Below, one piece after another: positions 21,371-31,135 of a stretch of DNA of 64,000 bases (position 1 is its first letter; each line of letters opens with the position of its first letter). Position numbers and translations under genes: made by a program. Below the pieces are notes generated by a model, which saw only the letters and a program-made list of their open reading frames with translations, was not told the DNA's origin and searched no databases. The stretch lies in assembly GCA_028095005.1 (NCBI GenBank), contig CM051460.1, forward strand, positions 286,294,238 to 286,358,237, in the 5' to 3' direction. This stretch comes from Rhynchospora pubera (lineage: Eukaryota; Streptophyta; Magnoliopsida; Poales; Cyperaceae).

Positions 21371-22680
21371 AGTGAAGGGTGACATGTAATCATTAAATAT
21401 TTTTGTTAAAAAGTGTTAGAATTATAAGAACAAAATCGACTGTGTTCATCTTGGACAAAACCAACTATCTTAAAATTTTTCTAAATTTTACCAATTTGAT
21501 CAACTTTTATTTTTTTATTATAGATAATCAATAATTGAATACTAATAAAATTAAATACTACCTTACAAATAATTTAAATTACTTAGCAACAATGGATTTC
21601 TCATATTTACAATTCATATAAAATTTGATGAAAATTAATTTTAAAAAATAGTCAAATATTTTAAAAGTTATGCAATTCTATAGAATTTGTAAAATTTTAA
21701 AAAGATGAAAATTGCTAAAAATATCGAAAAAATTCAATATCAGTGGATCAACATAATTTTGTATGCATACATGTAAAATTTAATAAAAAAAAATCAATCT
21801 ATGAATATATGCCAGCAATCCAACATTTAAAATACTATTATGAAAATTTACATAAACAAAAAAATTATATAAAATATTGCAAAAGTATAAAATCTAAAAG
21901 TTTCATATCATTAGATTCTTGAATAATTTTTTTATGATGTATAGAAATTTTATATATTAACATATTTTGGAAATGTTTGGAAATAATTAAAGTAGAATTA
22001 TATTTTCTGAAATAATATAATTTTGTAATAATATTTAAAAATTTTGAAAATATCTAGAACTCTATATTTATTAAATTTTATATTTTTGTGATGAAAGATA
22101 TAATTTTTTTTGCAGCCAATTGAATTAATAATTAAATGTCACAAAAATTAAACATACCAGATATTTTATATTGCACAAAATTATATGTTTATATTAAAAA
22201 TAGCTCTATGGAATGAATACATTTTTCATAATTTTAAAAACATTCATATAAAAATTTATGCATAAATAAAGTCATAAATTCCTTTAAATAATTAAAAACC
22301 TATTGAAATTTTTAAAATTATGGGAATTCAATTTTATGAGATTGAAAAAATTATTTAAAATATTTTGAAGTCTATAATTATAAAAATTTCATGTCACTAA
22401 ATTCTTCATATATCTTTGAGTAAGAACATAAATTTTCATAGCCTAATGATTTTTCCAAATACTTGAAACAATTAAAAAATATAACTATAATAGAAAAAAA
22501 AATTTATGAGATTAATAAAATTATTTAAAATATTTTCTAATTCTATAGTGAAAAAATTATATAATTAAATTCAAAATATTTTTGTGAGTTTGCATATAAA
22601 TTTTTATCACCAAATGATTTTTTGAAGGGATCAAAACAATTTAAAATACAACTATATTTGATCTGAAATTTTAGAAATGG
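21371..22680. repeat. Diverged A+T-rich satellite, left part
   Basis: Strongly A+T-rich, with recurring blocks AAATTATTTAAAATATTTT, TCTATAATTATAAAAATTTC, TTTTTGTGA...GCATATAAA and AACAATTAAAA. The spacing is roughly 150-190 bp and the blocks are much diverged. The same phrases in the same orientation return at 24985-25725, so the two parts look like one array split by the island at 22.85-24.48 kb. No ORF of note. Confidence 0.55.
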
Positions 22681-22864
22681 AGGCTCCAATTTCAGTTAAA
22701 TGGAGATGATGGCATTTGGAGACATGATGATGATATTATCAATGTTACTGTAGAAAACACCCCTAGAATTGGACTATTTATAGATGATATAGTTAATTGT
22801 TTATATTAATGAAAATTATTATTATTTTTTTTATATTAATGTGTTAGAACAAGTAGAAAACGCG

Positions 22865-23010
22865 CAATAAGAGTTATATATAGGCAATTATTTAGGCAAT
22901 TATATAGGCAATTATTTTGTGATAGAAGAACGAATTCAGAGTTATATATAGGCAATTATTTACCCATTTATAAAACACGCAATAACCATTCTAGCGCGTT
23001 TTATAAAGGT
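22865..23010 (+). promoter_or_regulatory. Putative promoter of the 101-codon ORF
   Basis: Repeats of TATATAGGCAATTATTT occur at about 22876-22960 (AGTTATATATAGGCAATTAT is present twice). GCGCGTTTTATAAAGGTG follows at 22994-23011, about 145 bp before the ATG. The TTATAAAG word could serve as the TATA box. It is part of the same palindromic word that is clustered at 24284-24466. Confidence 0.35.
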
Positions 23011-23148
23011 GTAAGAAGGGTCTGCCAAAATTTACTGCTTAAACACAGTATCACGCTCAACAGTACCGCTCAAACAAATTGGACTCCACCTTCAGAAATC
23101 TGAAAAAATTTAGAGAAGCTACGCAGAGAGAGAAATCGAGAAAACATA

Positions 23149-23454
23149 ATGTCAACTAAACCACGTCATGTTTGTACCAGTGTGCTTCTCCAAGGAGATG
23201 GACGAATAACTAAACGAGATATTCTTCGACACGTCTACTTGCACTACCCTTCCGATAAATTTTACGTGAAGGTTTTTCAACGCGACGTTTTTGAAGTCAG
23301 AGGGCCGAAATATTGGACTGATGTAGCTAAGAGGGATGGAGGATACCATGTCCGACGTGGAGATGGAATCGTATGGTTGCGTTTGCAGCAGGCATGTCCT
23401 CCTGGTTTTGAAAATCATCCGTTAAATGGAAATGACATATATCATTTGGACTGA
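23149..23454 (+). CDS. Unrecognised 101-residue basic protein
   Basis: The ORF opens MSTKPRHVCTSVLLQGDG, continues ITKRDILRHVYLHYPSDK and ends NGNDIYHLD. It is clearly higher in G+C than the A+T-rich DNA on both sides and has a balanced amino-acid mix. A TATA-like word and a purine-rich leader (GCAGAGAGAGAAATCGAG) precede the ATG. These are signs of a real coding region. The protein is basic in its first half, with a Trp-containing KYW and an IVWLRLQQ stretch, and has no signal peptide or membrane segment. I do not recognise its family. It faces the minus-strand ORF at 24194-23868 tail to tail. It could be an element-encoded or domesticated small protein. No function is proposed. Confidence 0.5.
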   Translation: MSTKPRHVCTSVLLQGDGRITKRDILRHVYLHYPSDKFYVKVFQRDVFEVRGPKYWTDVAKRDGGYHVRRGDGIVWLRLQQACPPGFENHPLNGNDIYHLD

Positions 23455-23867
23455 TTATTAGGTTTTCTATAATTAGATGTTTTTATTATTATATATTTTA
23501 TTATTATCTGTTTTGTTTTATGTTTTAGTATATGTGTATTAATTCGTGTAGTATATGTGTTGTAAGTTTTATTATCTATTTTGTTTTAGTTTTTGTTTTA
23601 TCCATTTGCGGTTTTTTTTTTTGTGAAATTGAAAATATTAATATTAAGAGACTTAATATTTATTTAAATTATATTACACAATACAACTCAATGAACATTA
23701 AAATAAAAAACACAATACAAATTAAAAATTACAATTTATTAAAATTTTGAACCACACAATACAAAACAAAAAAATTACAAAATACATGATATTAAAATTT
23801 TGAACCACATAAAAAAAATTGTAGAAGATCCATTGCTAAGGGTGGGTCGAGATAAGAGCACCGCAAC
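23455..23867. other. A+T-rich convergent intergenic segment
   Basis: Lies between the stops of two convergent ORFs. It contains TTATTATTATATATTTTATT runs and a repeated ACAATACAA / AAAATTTTGAACCACA phrase (about 23745-23755 and 23795-23805). It could hold the 3' ends of both transcripts. Confidence 0.4.
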
Positions 23868-24194
23868 TTATAGACAAGAGTCGGGCGACTGATTGTCATA
23901 TTGACTCCCTCTATTTCTGAGACTTGGATGAAGATGACTGCATGTATGCATATTCTCATCCAAGGATGTCGGCTGCGGAGTTATGGCTCGTAGAACCAGC
24001 CCAGCAAACCGCCCTCTACACGTAATAACAGATTCCACCGGAAAGTTTTTAATTTGTTGGTGGAATATTAATAGCCATAAGGATTGTGTGCGACTCTGTA
24101 TCACTGAATAATTGTGCCGCATACAACCCTTATGGCTATTAATTTCGCACCAACTAATATTATTTTGCATTCTACCATCCAACTCTTCTCTCAT
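23868..24194 (-). CDS. Unrecognised 108-residue ORF with a plausible promoter
   Basis: The minus-strand ORF opens MREELDGRMQNNISWCEI and ends NQSPDSCL. A TATAAATA box lies 61 nt upstream (plus-strand 24255-24262), followed by an A-rich leader, which is a good spacing for a plant promoter. The coding region contains both arms of an imperfect hairpin (24057-24152), which argues that part of it may instead be a structured RNA or a small inverted duplication. No domain is recognised. Confidence 0.35.
   Translation of the reverse strand: MREELDGRMQNNISWCEINSHKGCMRHNYSVIQSRTQSLWLLIFHQQIKNFPVESVITCRGRFAGLVLRAITPQPTSLDENMHTCSHLHPSLRNRGSQYDNQSPDSCL
24057..24152. repeat. Imperfect hairpin, arms of about 33 bp
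   Basis: ATTAATAGCCATAAGG followed by ATTGTGTGCG on the left returns inverted as CGCATACAACCC followed by TTATGGCTATTAAT. The outer GGTGGAATATT pairs roughly with AATTTCGCACC. The loop is about 26 nt. Size and mismatch level resemble a small-RNA precursor, but an inverted duplication explains it equally well. Confidence 0.7.
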
Positions 24195-24254
24195 TTTTCC
24201 TTTTTTTCTGCTCTTTTTCTTTTTTTTTGGTTTTGGACGACAGAAGGTGGAGGG

Positions 24255-24262
24255 TATTTATA
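24255..24262 (-). promoter_or_regulatory. TATA box (TATAAATA) for the minus-strand ORF
   Basis: On the minus strand TATAAATA stands 61 nt before the ATG at 24194, within CTTTTCCTATAAATACCC. Confidence 0.5.
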
Positions 24263-24283
24263 GGAAAAGTTGGATCCTCTCGA

Positions 24284-24466
24284 ACGTGTTTTATAAACGG
24301 GTAAGAAGCCTTCCTACCCGTTTTATAAACGCGTAAAGTCAGAAACTTGCGCCGCAATCACTGCACTCTTTGAACGCGTTTCATAAACGCGTAGGAAGCC
24401 TTCTTACGCGTTTATAAAACGCGTTCGAGAAGAAAGAGAGACGCGCGGTTTATAAACGCGTTAGAA
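24284..24466. repeat. Cluster of CGCGTTTTATAAACGCG-type palindromes
   Basis: Five copies of a (A)CGCGTTT(T)ATAAA(A)CGCGT word, several followed by AAGAAGCC or preceded by CCTTC, at about 24288, 24320, 24376, 24407 and 24446. One more copy lies at 22994. They sit just upstream of the minus-strand TATA box, as the single copy sits upstream of the plus-strand ORF. Confidence 0.8.
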
Positions 24467-24484
24467 CTTTCTTCTTATTAAAAA

Positions 24485-24984
24485 AATATATTAATTCTTT
24501 GTATTAAAATTTTTTGTGTAAAAATTCCCATATAAAATAATTTCGGAAATTTAACCGTGTTTCTCTTTTTACATGCAAGAAGCACATGCTTTTTGTGGAT
24601 GACCAATTGCTGAAATCAGGACATTTTGCGTAGCAATATTTCATCCAGTATTTTTTCCATTTTGGTCAAAGAGCAACAGAAAATAAATAGCAAAAAAATA
24701 GACAACAAAATAGGCTGTAACGAATATATAATGGATCTATTTAAGTTATTTTTGAAAGGAAAACGTTTCGTAAAGGGATCTTTACACTCGGTTTGGAATG
24801 ATATCTGCAGAAATTGATAAACATATGGAGGAAAGAAATAGTGGCGATGTCTTATGTGGGAGGTAGAAAACAACATGAATAAAACAAAATTATAGTGATT
24901 AATTGTGTTTAGTGAAAAAAATGGCTCAAAAGAACAAAGTGTTTCACATCAAATGCATGATTTCTTCATCATTGTGAATTGAAA
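24485..24984. other. A+T-rich stretch, nothing recognised
   Basis: No exon, repeat or motif could be assigned. The ORFs on both strands here are short and A+T-driven. Confidence 0.5.
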
Positions 24985-25725
24985 TCCCAGTGTTGGATGT
25001 TGCGTCAAAGGCAATTTTATTTCTAAAAGAAATTAAAATTAGAAAAATATATATAAAATATTTGAAAAATCAATTATTTGGTAATTAGTTATGCTGAAGA
25101 AAATCACACAAATAGAAAGCTATCAAACAATAAAAAAATAAAAAAAATTTCTAAACTTATAAAATGCAAAAAAAATAATGGAATATACTTTGAAAGTCCA
25201 AAATAGAAATATTTGGTACCAATTTTTATATATATACTTTTCTGAGTATGTGCATAAAATTCAATGACAAAAATACATTTTTTAAAAGTCATAAAAAATT
25301 TTATGACCATTTAAACTACCTATATAAAATATCATGTGGTTTGAAGAAATTATTTAAATTATTTCATAAAGCTATAAGTATAAAATTTTATTCCACCGGA
25401 GTATGAAAATAAAATTTCATCGCAAAATAAATTGGTAAAGGGTCTCAAATAATTTAAAAATAATAGTTTAAAGTATATAAATAAATTTAATTTGAGTAAA
25501 AAAGTACCATAAATATTTCGAAATCCAAGAAATAAAAATTTCAGATCTATAATGAGAAAAATAGAGATGTTCGGAAATTATTTAGATTATTTTATAAGTC
25601 TATAATTAAAATATTTTATGCCTTCGAATTGTGCTCATATTTTTGTGAATATGCATATAAAATTTAATAGCTAAATAATTTCTTAGAAGGGCTTCAAATT
25701 ATTTAAAAATAAAAAGTACTACAAT
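24985..25725. repeat. Diverged A+T-rich satellite, right part
   Basis: Two to three units with AAATTATTTAAATTATTTCA, AAGTCTATAATTAAAAT, TTTTGTGAATATGCATATAA and TCAAATAATTTAAAAATAA. They match units at 22290-22680 in orientation and order. Confidence 0.55.
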
Positions 25726-25890
25726 GAAAGTGAGAAATTGGAGGCGTCCATTGCTAAACGAAATGGGCATGGAAACATTGATGTGGTGCTTGATGGTGTC
25801 CGGTTTTGGAATAACTCTTTAGTCCCACATGTTTATGCATCATTAAATGTGAGTTTGATATATAGAGTGGAGGCTGCTGTGTTACTTTAG

Positions 25891-26054
25891 GGGCTGTTTG
25901 GATTCAAGTGGGAATTTGGAAAATTTGAGAAATTTTCTATTGGCATAAATTTATTATAAATAATCTAAACTTTTCACAAAATTACAAATTTCCCAATAAA
26001 TTTATGCCTAGAAATAAGAAATTTTCTAAATTTCTAAGCGATTCAAACGGTCCC
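25891..26054. mobile_element. Tourist-like MITE, about 164 bp
   Basis: The ends GGGCTGTTTGGATTC and GATTCAAACGGTCCC are imperfect inverted copies. The inner ATTTTCTATTGGCATAAATT pairs with AATAAATTTATGCC...GAAAT, so the whole element folds. It resembles the GGGGCTGTTTGG family of PIF/Harbinger MITEs. The flanks (CTTTAG, GAAATT) do not show a clear TWA duplication. Confidence 0.65.
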
Positions 26055-26689
26055 GAAATTTCTTTTGAAGGTTGTTGGGTCGATAAAGTGGTTGTTGTGC
26101 GTGTGGAAGAAAGTTCGAATAAAAGTTCCAATCCCATTTAAATAACTAGTAGCAACCCCCGCACGTTGGTGGGGAAATTTTAATCCGTTCAAGCATTAAC
26201 TAAAAGCTGAATTTCAATTTGCTATGCCAACGTGCAAAAAAGAAGTAAAACCCTTCTCAAAACTTGTTGCATCATCGTTAGGAAAAAGATGAACAAAAAT
26301 GTGAAGATCTCTTCCTGTTTGTAAGAAAAATGTTTCTAATCTAAGATACATAAAGCATGAACATTAGTTTTCTTAAAATTAACTGCTGATACTAATTTAA
26401 TCCAATGCCCATGAAATCAAAGAACACAGCCGCCTCTCTCTGATCAACTGATCCAATGGCCATGTAATCAATGAAAGTCACTGTTCCCTCTCCTCATAAT
26501 TCTGGTGTACAAGGGCGGAACTAGGTGTTGCCCAAAGTGGGCCTGGCCCCTTCATCATCAATCTCTCCAAGACGAAACTCGGTATCTCTCTCATCTTCTT
26601 CCTACCTCTTCCTCTTTATGCCACACAGGTATCTCCTTCAATCCTGTTTCTCACCATTAACGCATCCTCAATCAAACAAAATTCCTCAC
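26055..26689. other. Mostly unassigned; Helitron-like end and start of an array flank
   Basis: Contains the Helitron-like end described separately. The segment 26590-26690 ends in TCCTTCAATCCTGTTTCTCACC, the phrase that also precedes the array at 31850. GGGCGGAACTAGGTGTTGCC at 26513 is a phrase often found at plant transposon ends, not assigned here. Confidence 0.4.
26146..26174 (-). mobile_element. Helitron-like 3' end
   Basis: On the minus strand there is a hairpin (CCCACC...GTGCGGGG, plus-strand 26157-26174), then a 6-nt spacer TTGCTA, then CTAG followed by T. That is the order of hairpin, CTRR and host T at Helitron 3' ends. The element would extend to higher coordinates. Its 5' end (TC) was not found. 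Confidence 0.45.
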
Positions 26690-27370
26690 TTCCGTTCTAA
26701 ACGGACCATAAACCGTTCTGAACAGATGGTGCAGAAAAGGTTTTAAAAAGCTGAAAATTTTGGGACTTCAGTCTTAACGGATTCAGGTCCGTTCTCAACG
26801 GACGGTGCAGAAAGTTCTAAAAGGCTCAATCCTGTGGCTTCCGTCTTAATGGATTAAGGTCCGTTCTCAACTGATGGTGCAAAAAGGTTTTATTGAAAAG
26901 CTGAATTCAGTGACTTCCGTTCTAAAAGGATTAAGATTCGTTCTCAACGGATGTGCAGAAAGGTATTAGAAAACTGAAATCTGCGACTTCCGTCTTAACA
27001 GATTCGGATCCGTTCTAAACGGATGATGCAGAGAGGTTTTAAAAAACTGAACTTCCGTTCTAACGGATTGAGATCCGTTCTCAACTTATGGTGCAGAAAT
27101 TTTTTTAACGGATTTGCATCCCTTCAACGGACCCACTGGAGTTTATTTTTCCGATCTAAACGAGTTGAGATACGTTCTCAACGGATGCTGCAGGAAGCTC
27201 TAAAAAACCGAATTCTGTGACTTCCGTGCTTAACGGATTTGCATTCGTCCTCAAATGGACCCACTGGAGTTTAATTCCGTTCTAAACGGGTTGATTTCCG
27301 TTCTCAACGGATGGTGCAGAAAGCTTTAAAAAACTGAATTCAGCGACTTCCGTGCTTAACGGATTTGCAT
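26690..27370 (-). repeat. Palindromic 74-bp repeat array (about 9 units)
   Basis: The longest array of the window, in reverse orientation. Units contain CTTCCGTTCTAAACGG, CTCAACGGATGGTGCAGAAA and TTTTAAAAAGCTGAATT. Two copies of a variant phrase, GGACCCACTGGAGTTTA, lie at about 27121 and 27259. It abuts helicase exon 1 at 27387. Confidence 0.9.
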
Positions 27371-28186
27371 CCGCTCGCAAACGGCTTTGTCATCTCTGAA
27401 AAAAACGAGAGCGCAACAATGGCATTCGCCGCCCGGTGGTTTCCTTATCTTCACCTCGTCTCCTCAGAAGAGAAATTCTAGTTCTAAACCAAGACCACGG
27501 CGCCTTCTCCGCCTCTCTCCACCACCACCGCCATCGTCGCCGCTTCTCTCTTCTCCGACTCCGAGTCGAACGCATAGTTTCTCTTGTCGAACTCATGGCG
27601 TAGCCCAGAAATCTACTCAAACGAGTATTCTCAGGGAGCTTTGCCTTGGCCATGTACCAGAGAAAGCACCTTGGTCATATATCAATTAGGCATTTCCGCA
27701 AACACCTTCCATCCATGATCAAATAGCAAGTCTTTCTATTCATCTTTGATCCGATCCTGAGCTTTTCAGTCAAGCACTTCTTATATAGACAGTGAATTGT
27801 GTACCCCTTTAATTTGGCATGAAATAAATAGATCTCAAACCTGCTCTCGCATTTCATCGAGCACATAGATAAACAGGAAGCCCACAGGGTATCTCTCATT
27901 TCATCAAGCACCTCTTAGATATGACCATCTCATACTTTCCCTTGAGACGATTATACTGGGTATTTGCGATATGATATGAGTCAAATCGAAGTCAAATTGG
28001 AAACTTTCCAATCATAACAAAAAAAATATCGACTGAAATCATTTTGTGTAAAAATATTAGGTTACGAAGGTTGCTCAAATGTTATCAAAAAAACCTAAAG
28101 GGGCAGCTGAGAAATCACAAAAGGAATGCCGTATCATGACTCTGTTAGATGGTGGTATGCTGACAAGGCAAAAGAGCTGGTTAAAG
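27348..28186 (-). repeat. Right arm of the second inverted repeat
   Basis: Reverse complement of 20531-21370. It stops at the end of helicase exon 3, where the sequence changes to one shared with 44985 and 53402. Confidence 0.9.
27387..28186 (+). pseudogene. RH58-like helicase 5' fragment (exons 1 and 3), second copy
   Basis: Exon 1 (27387 to about 27670) encodes a Ser/Arg/Pro-rich, transit-peptide-like start and ILRELCLGHVPE. Exon 3 (28061-28186) encodes VTKVAQMLSKKPKGAAEK through MTLLDGGMLTRQKSWLK and is open in this copy, whereas the copy at 20656-20531 has a TAA at the TCA codon. This copy is therefore nearer the original sequence. Exon 2 is missing. Downstream of exon 3 the helicase gene is cut off and tRNA-ligase-associated sequence follows. 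It is a fragment, not a working gene. Confidence 0.8.
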
Positions 28187-29689
28187 GTACTTTCTGTAAT
28201 ATTGGTCCAAGCATTCACATAGTTCTTCTCTTGTCCTTGTATATATTGCTATAAATATGCCATAAGGGGAGTGTTAATTATTCTTAGGCTAGCTGCAACT
28301 GAAATTTTTAAGCGAAACAGGAAAGGCAAATTTCTTCAGAGCACAAGACAGTGGCTCTCTTGACTGGATTGGTATCACTTGAGAGATATCAGGCACAACA
28401 AAACTGGTACCCTGGTAAGCCACTCATCATAGGCAAATGCAATACTGTAAAATAACCTTTTCCCAACTTGCTCGTTTAGCATCAGGTATAACAAAAGAGT
28501 AAAATTCTTTACTGGCTATGTTGTTTTCCTTGGATTTTACTAACTAGAAGGATTTACCATCCAGTATTAGCTTTACAATTTTTGAGGTTCATAAAGTATA
28601 CTTCACATCTAAGACAAGAACAGAAGATTATCCTACAAATACTGAGCAATATATATTACCAGAAAGTCTCACCATGAAAAGCTCTCATCCATGGACTTAT
28701 CTTAGTGAGTCCGAGCCTCACCTGGAGTAGAATGGAAGTGAAGTCATGAGAACAAATCTCTAGTTGGTGCAGCCACTGACCTTGTTTGTTCAGAGAATTT
28801 CCTTGCCCTTATTGGAGGAAACAGATGTGAAGAGGGTGACCTTTTGCCTGACCAGGCATCCCGCTGATATATAAAAAATATTACTTTTCAATTCCACTTT
28901 ATATAATTGTTTAAGAATATAAGATACCCTTTTTTCATTCCGTTAGTATAACAGAAGTATTTAACCTCAATGAATTCAAATTAACTCAACTAGGAAACAA
29001 CAAAAAGAAGATAGATGTGAATATTCAATGCAGTAGTCAATTATGTAAAAAGTTAAGTGTGAATTATGTACAAATTATCTCGGTAAGCACAAATCTTGTG
29101 AAAATTTGAATTTGTACGGCTGTTGTGCACTGGAATTATGCCATCCTTACGGTTGGTGAGTTAGAGGTGAAATTTCAACTGGCCAGTTGAATCATTCACT
29201 AAAGTATAATGATTCGGGCAGTTGGAATTTTGATAACAAGAGGGTGGGCTTTCTAAAATTGTATACAACATTCTTGTATCAGGGAATTCATCTCTGTAGA
29301 GCAGCAACTATTTGTTCAGTTTTTGGATCTTTAGAAAATTTTCATATTGTAAAAGTAACAATGGGAAATTGGTTATTCATGAGCTTATATCGAGTAACAG
29401 AAAAGCGTATTATACAGATCTGATGAGCATAACACATGATAGAGGTAGATTAAATAAAAAAACAAAAAAAAAGTTACATTAGGTAAAGACGTTTCCAAGT
29501 TGCACACCACCCAATCAGGTTTCGGTGAAAATTATCATGTTCATTCAGCAATTATGCTCCTCTCCAATTGTTCTGGAATTCATTTGAGATTCCCTATCAG
29601 ATGTAGCCATGTAGGCCTTCAATTTCAGATTTACTATAGGTTTAATTTAGGAGAAGTTGGCGGTGTATTGGAGTGGAAACGAGATTTGG
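28187..29689 (+). repeat. Repeat block, relative of 44985-46520 and 53402-54940
   Basis: Begins GTACTTTCTGTAATATTGG, as in the sequence after the tRNA ligase exon at 44956. An exon-like stretch at 28291-28412 (TTCTTAG acceptor, CTG|GTAAGC donor) carries IFKRNRKGKFLQSTRQWL in one frame, with a stop in this copy (CTTGA for CTGGA). The product is not recognised. From about 28880 on, the block is the inverted partner of 3849-6100. Confidence 0.65.
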
Positions 29690-29970
29690 AATTTCCGTTC
29701 TAAACGGATTGAGATCCGTTGTTAACGGATTTAATATAGAAAGTTTTTGTTTTAAAAAAAAACTGAATTCTATGGCTTCCGTGCCTAACGGATTTGATCT
29801 GTTAGCAAACGGATCCCACTGGATTTTAATTCTGTTCTAAACGGATTGGGATCCGTTATCAACGGATGGTGCAGGGGGAAAAAATCTGATTTCTATGACT
29901 TTTGGGCTTAACGAATTTGCATCCGTTTGATAGTGGAGTACTTTTAAAAAACTGCTTTTTGTGACTTCCG
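29690..29970 (-). repeat. Palindromic 74-bp repeat array
   Basis: Reverse units, partner of 5030-5290 and close relative of 46525-46830 and 54945-55270. It includes the phrase AAACGGATCCCACTGGATTT. Confidence 0.85.
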
Positions 29971-30080
29971 TAATTATTAAGTGATGCCCTCATTCCACCG
30001 ATGCCAAAAATCAGCACTGCATACGGCTTCTCTTCAATACACAAAATGGGGGCAATTAAGAAATGTAATTAGAGATCAGT

Positions 30081-30251
30081 GTTAGACTTGGGTTCTTGAT
30101 TTTACCGTTATAGATACTGGATTGTATTAGCTAGCACTATTGTCTATATATATGCAAGGACGATCTGTACTCAATACAATCATTTTCATTACACTGTCAT
30201 TCTATTTCTTCTTCCCTGTGTTACTTTACCAGTACAAGAAATAACATTATC
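30081..30251 (+). mobile_element. Solo-LTR-like segment (copy 2)
   Basis: Starts TGTTAGACTTGGG and ends AAATAACA. It contains TCTATATATATGCAAGGACG and TACTCAATACAATCA. The structure is that of a short Copia-type LTR. Flanks do not show a 5-bp duplication, and no primer-binding site follows. Confidence 0.4.
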
Positions 30252-31135
30252 TTTCACAAGCTCTTTGTTCTGCGGCCTGGAATCAGTACTTGGTCTTCAG
30301 AGCTCAGATGGTTTCTTCTCTGTTGCCTCAGTCTACAGAGCCCTCTCTTTTTTCTTCAGAAATTTAGGGTCCCACCCTCGCTGCTTTTCTTCGTTTTTTC
30401 TGCCATCCATATATCCAATCCAACAACATGTTGTCGACCCAACAACAACTTCTCTGAAGAAATTTTCATTTAGCTGATTATGCATGGAAGTGGAGTGCCA
30501 CCTCTCCTTTACTTTCGAAGCCTCTCGACAGCAGGCTCCAAGATTATGAATTGTCTATCTATCCTCTTTGTAGTAAGCCGTCTCCTACACTCAAGCAATG
30601 TAAACAGTCTTTTGCATGTTGGACTAGTTCAGATCACTACATATGTTAAATCTACCATATTTTGGCATCATAGTTGGTCCTCCCAGATTCTAAAATTCAC
30701 TTTCCATGATCTCTACCCAGTAGGATGGACTGCTAATCATTCTCTCATCTCTACAACTCTTTAACTCTTGTATTTACTATTTTACTACAACTTGCTCAAG
30801 ATTGTTCTGCTCGGTAATACACTCCTTATCTCTGCTCCCAAGTGGTTCAGCCATACCTCAATCGTGGATAGCATCATATTGCTGGTCAGGTCAGAGATAT
30901 TTTCGCCATCTCTTTCATCATAGTATATATGGAAGAAAAGATGTGCAAGAGTTTTCAGGAATCAAAAGAAATCCCCTACTGATCACTGAAATCCTTAAGA
31001 ATGAAAAACTTTGAGACTTTTTTTTTTAATTTGATTGTGATCTTTTCTAATTTAGATTACATTTTTTAAGCTTTCATTATTTTACATTCTTTTTCTCCTC
31101 TATTTCTTTACTTTTGTGCTTTTAGCCACCGGCTG
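30252..31135 (+). repeat. Repeat block with exon-like sequence, partner of about 3850-4735
   Basis: The segment 30470-30610 reads DYAWKWSATSPLLSKPLD and then SRLQDYELS in one frame. The stretch is shared with 47300-47420 and 55740-55860, each copy with different small changes. It may be a piece of a captured gene or retroelement. I do not recognise it. The rest is non-coding. Confidence 0.5.

Noticed and set aside
22850..24480. Integrated geminivirus-like sequence
   Set aside because: The convergent ORFs and palindromes recall small circular genomes, but I find no TAATATTAC nonanucleotide and no rolling-circle Rep or helicase motif in either ORF.
30252..31135. Protein-coding gene for the DYAWKWSATSPLL stretch
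   Set aside because: The frame is interrupted differently in the four copies and no family was recognised. Kept only as exon-like sequence.
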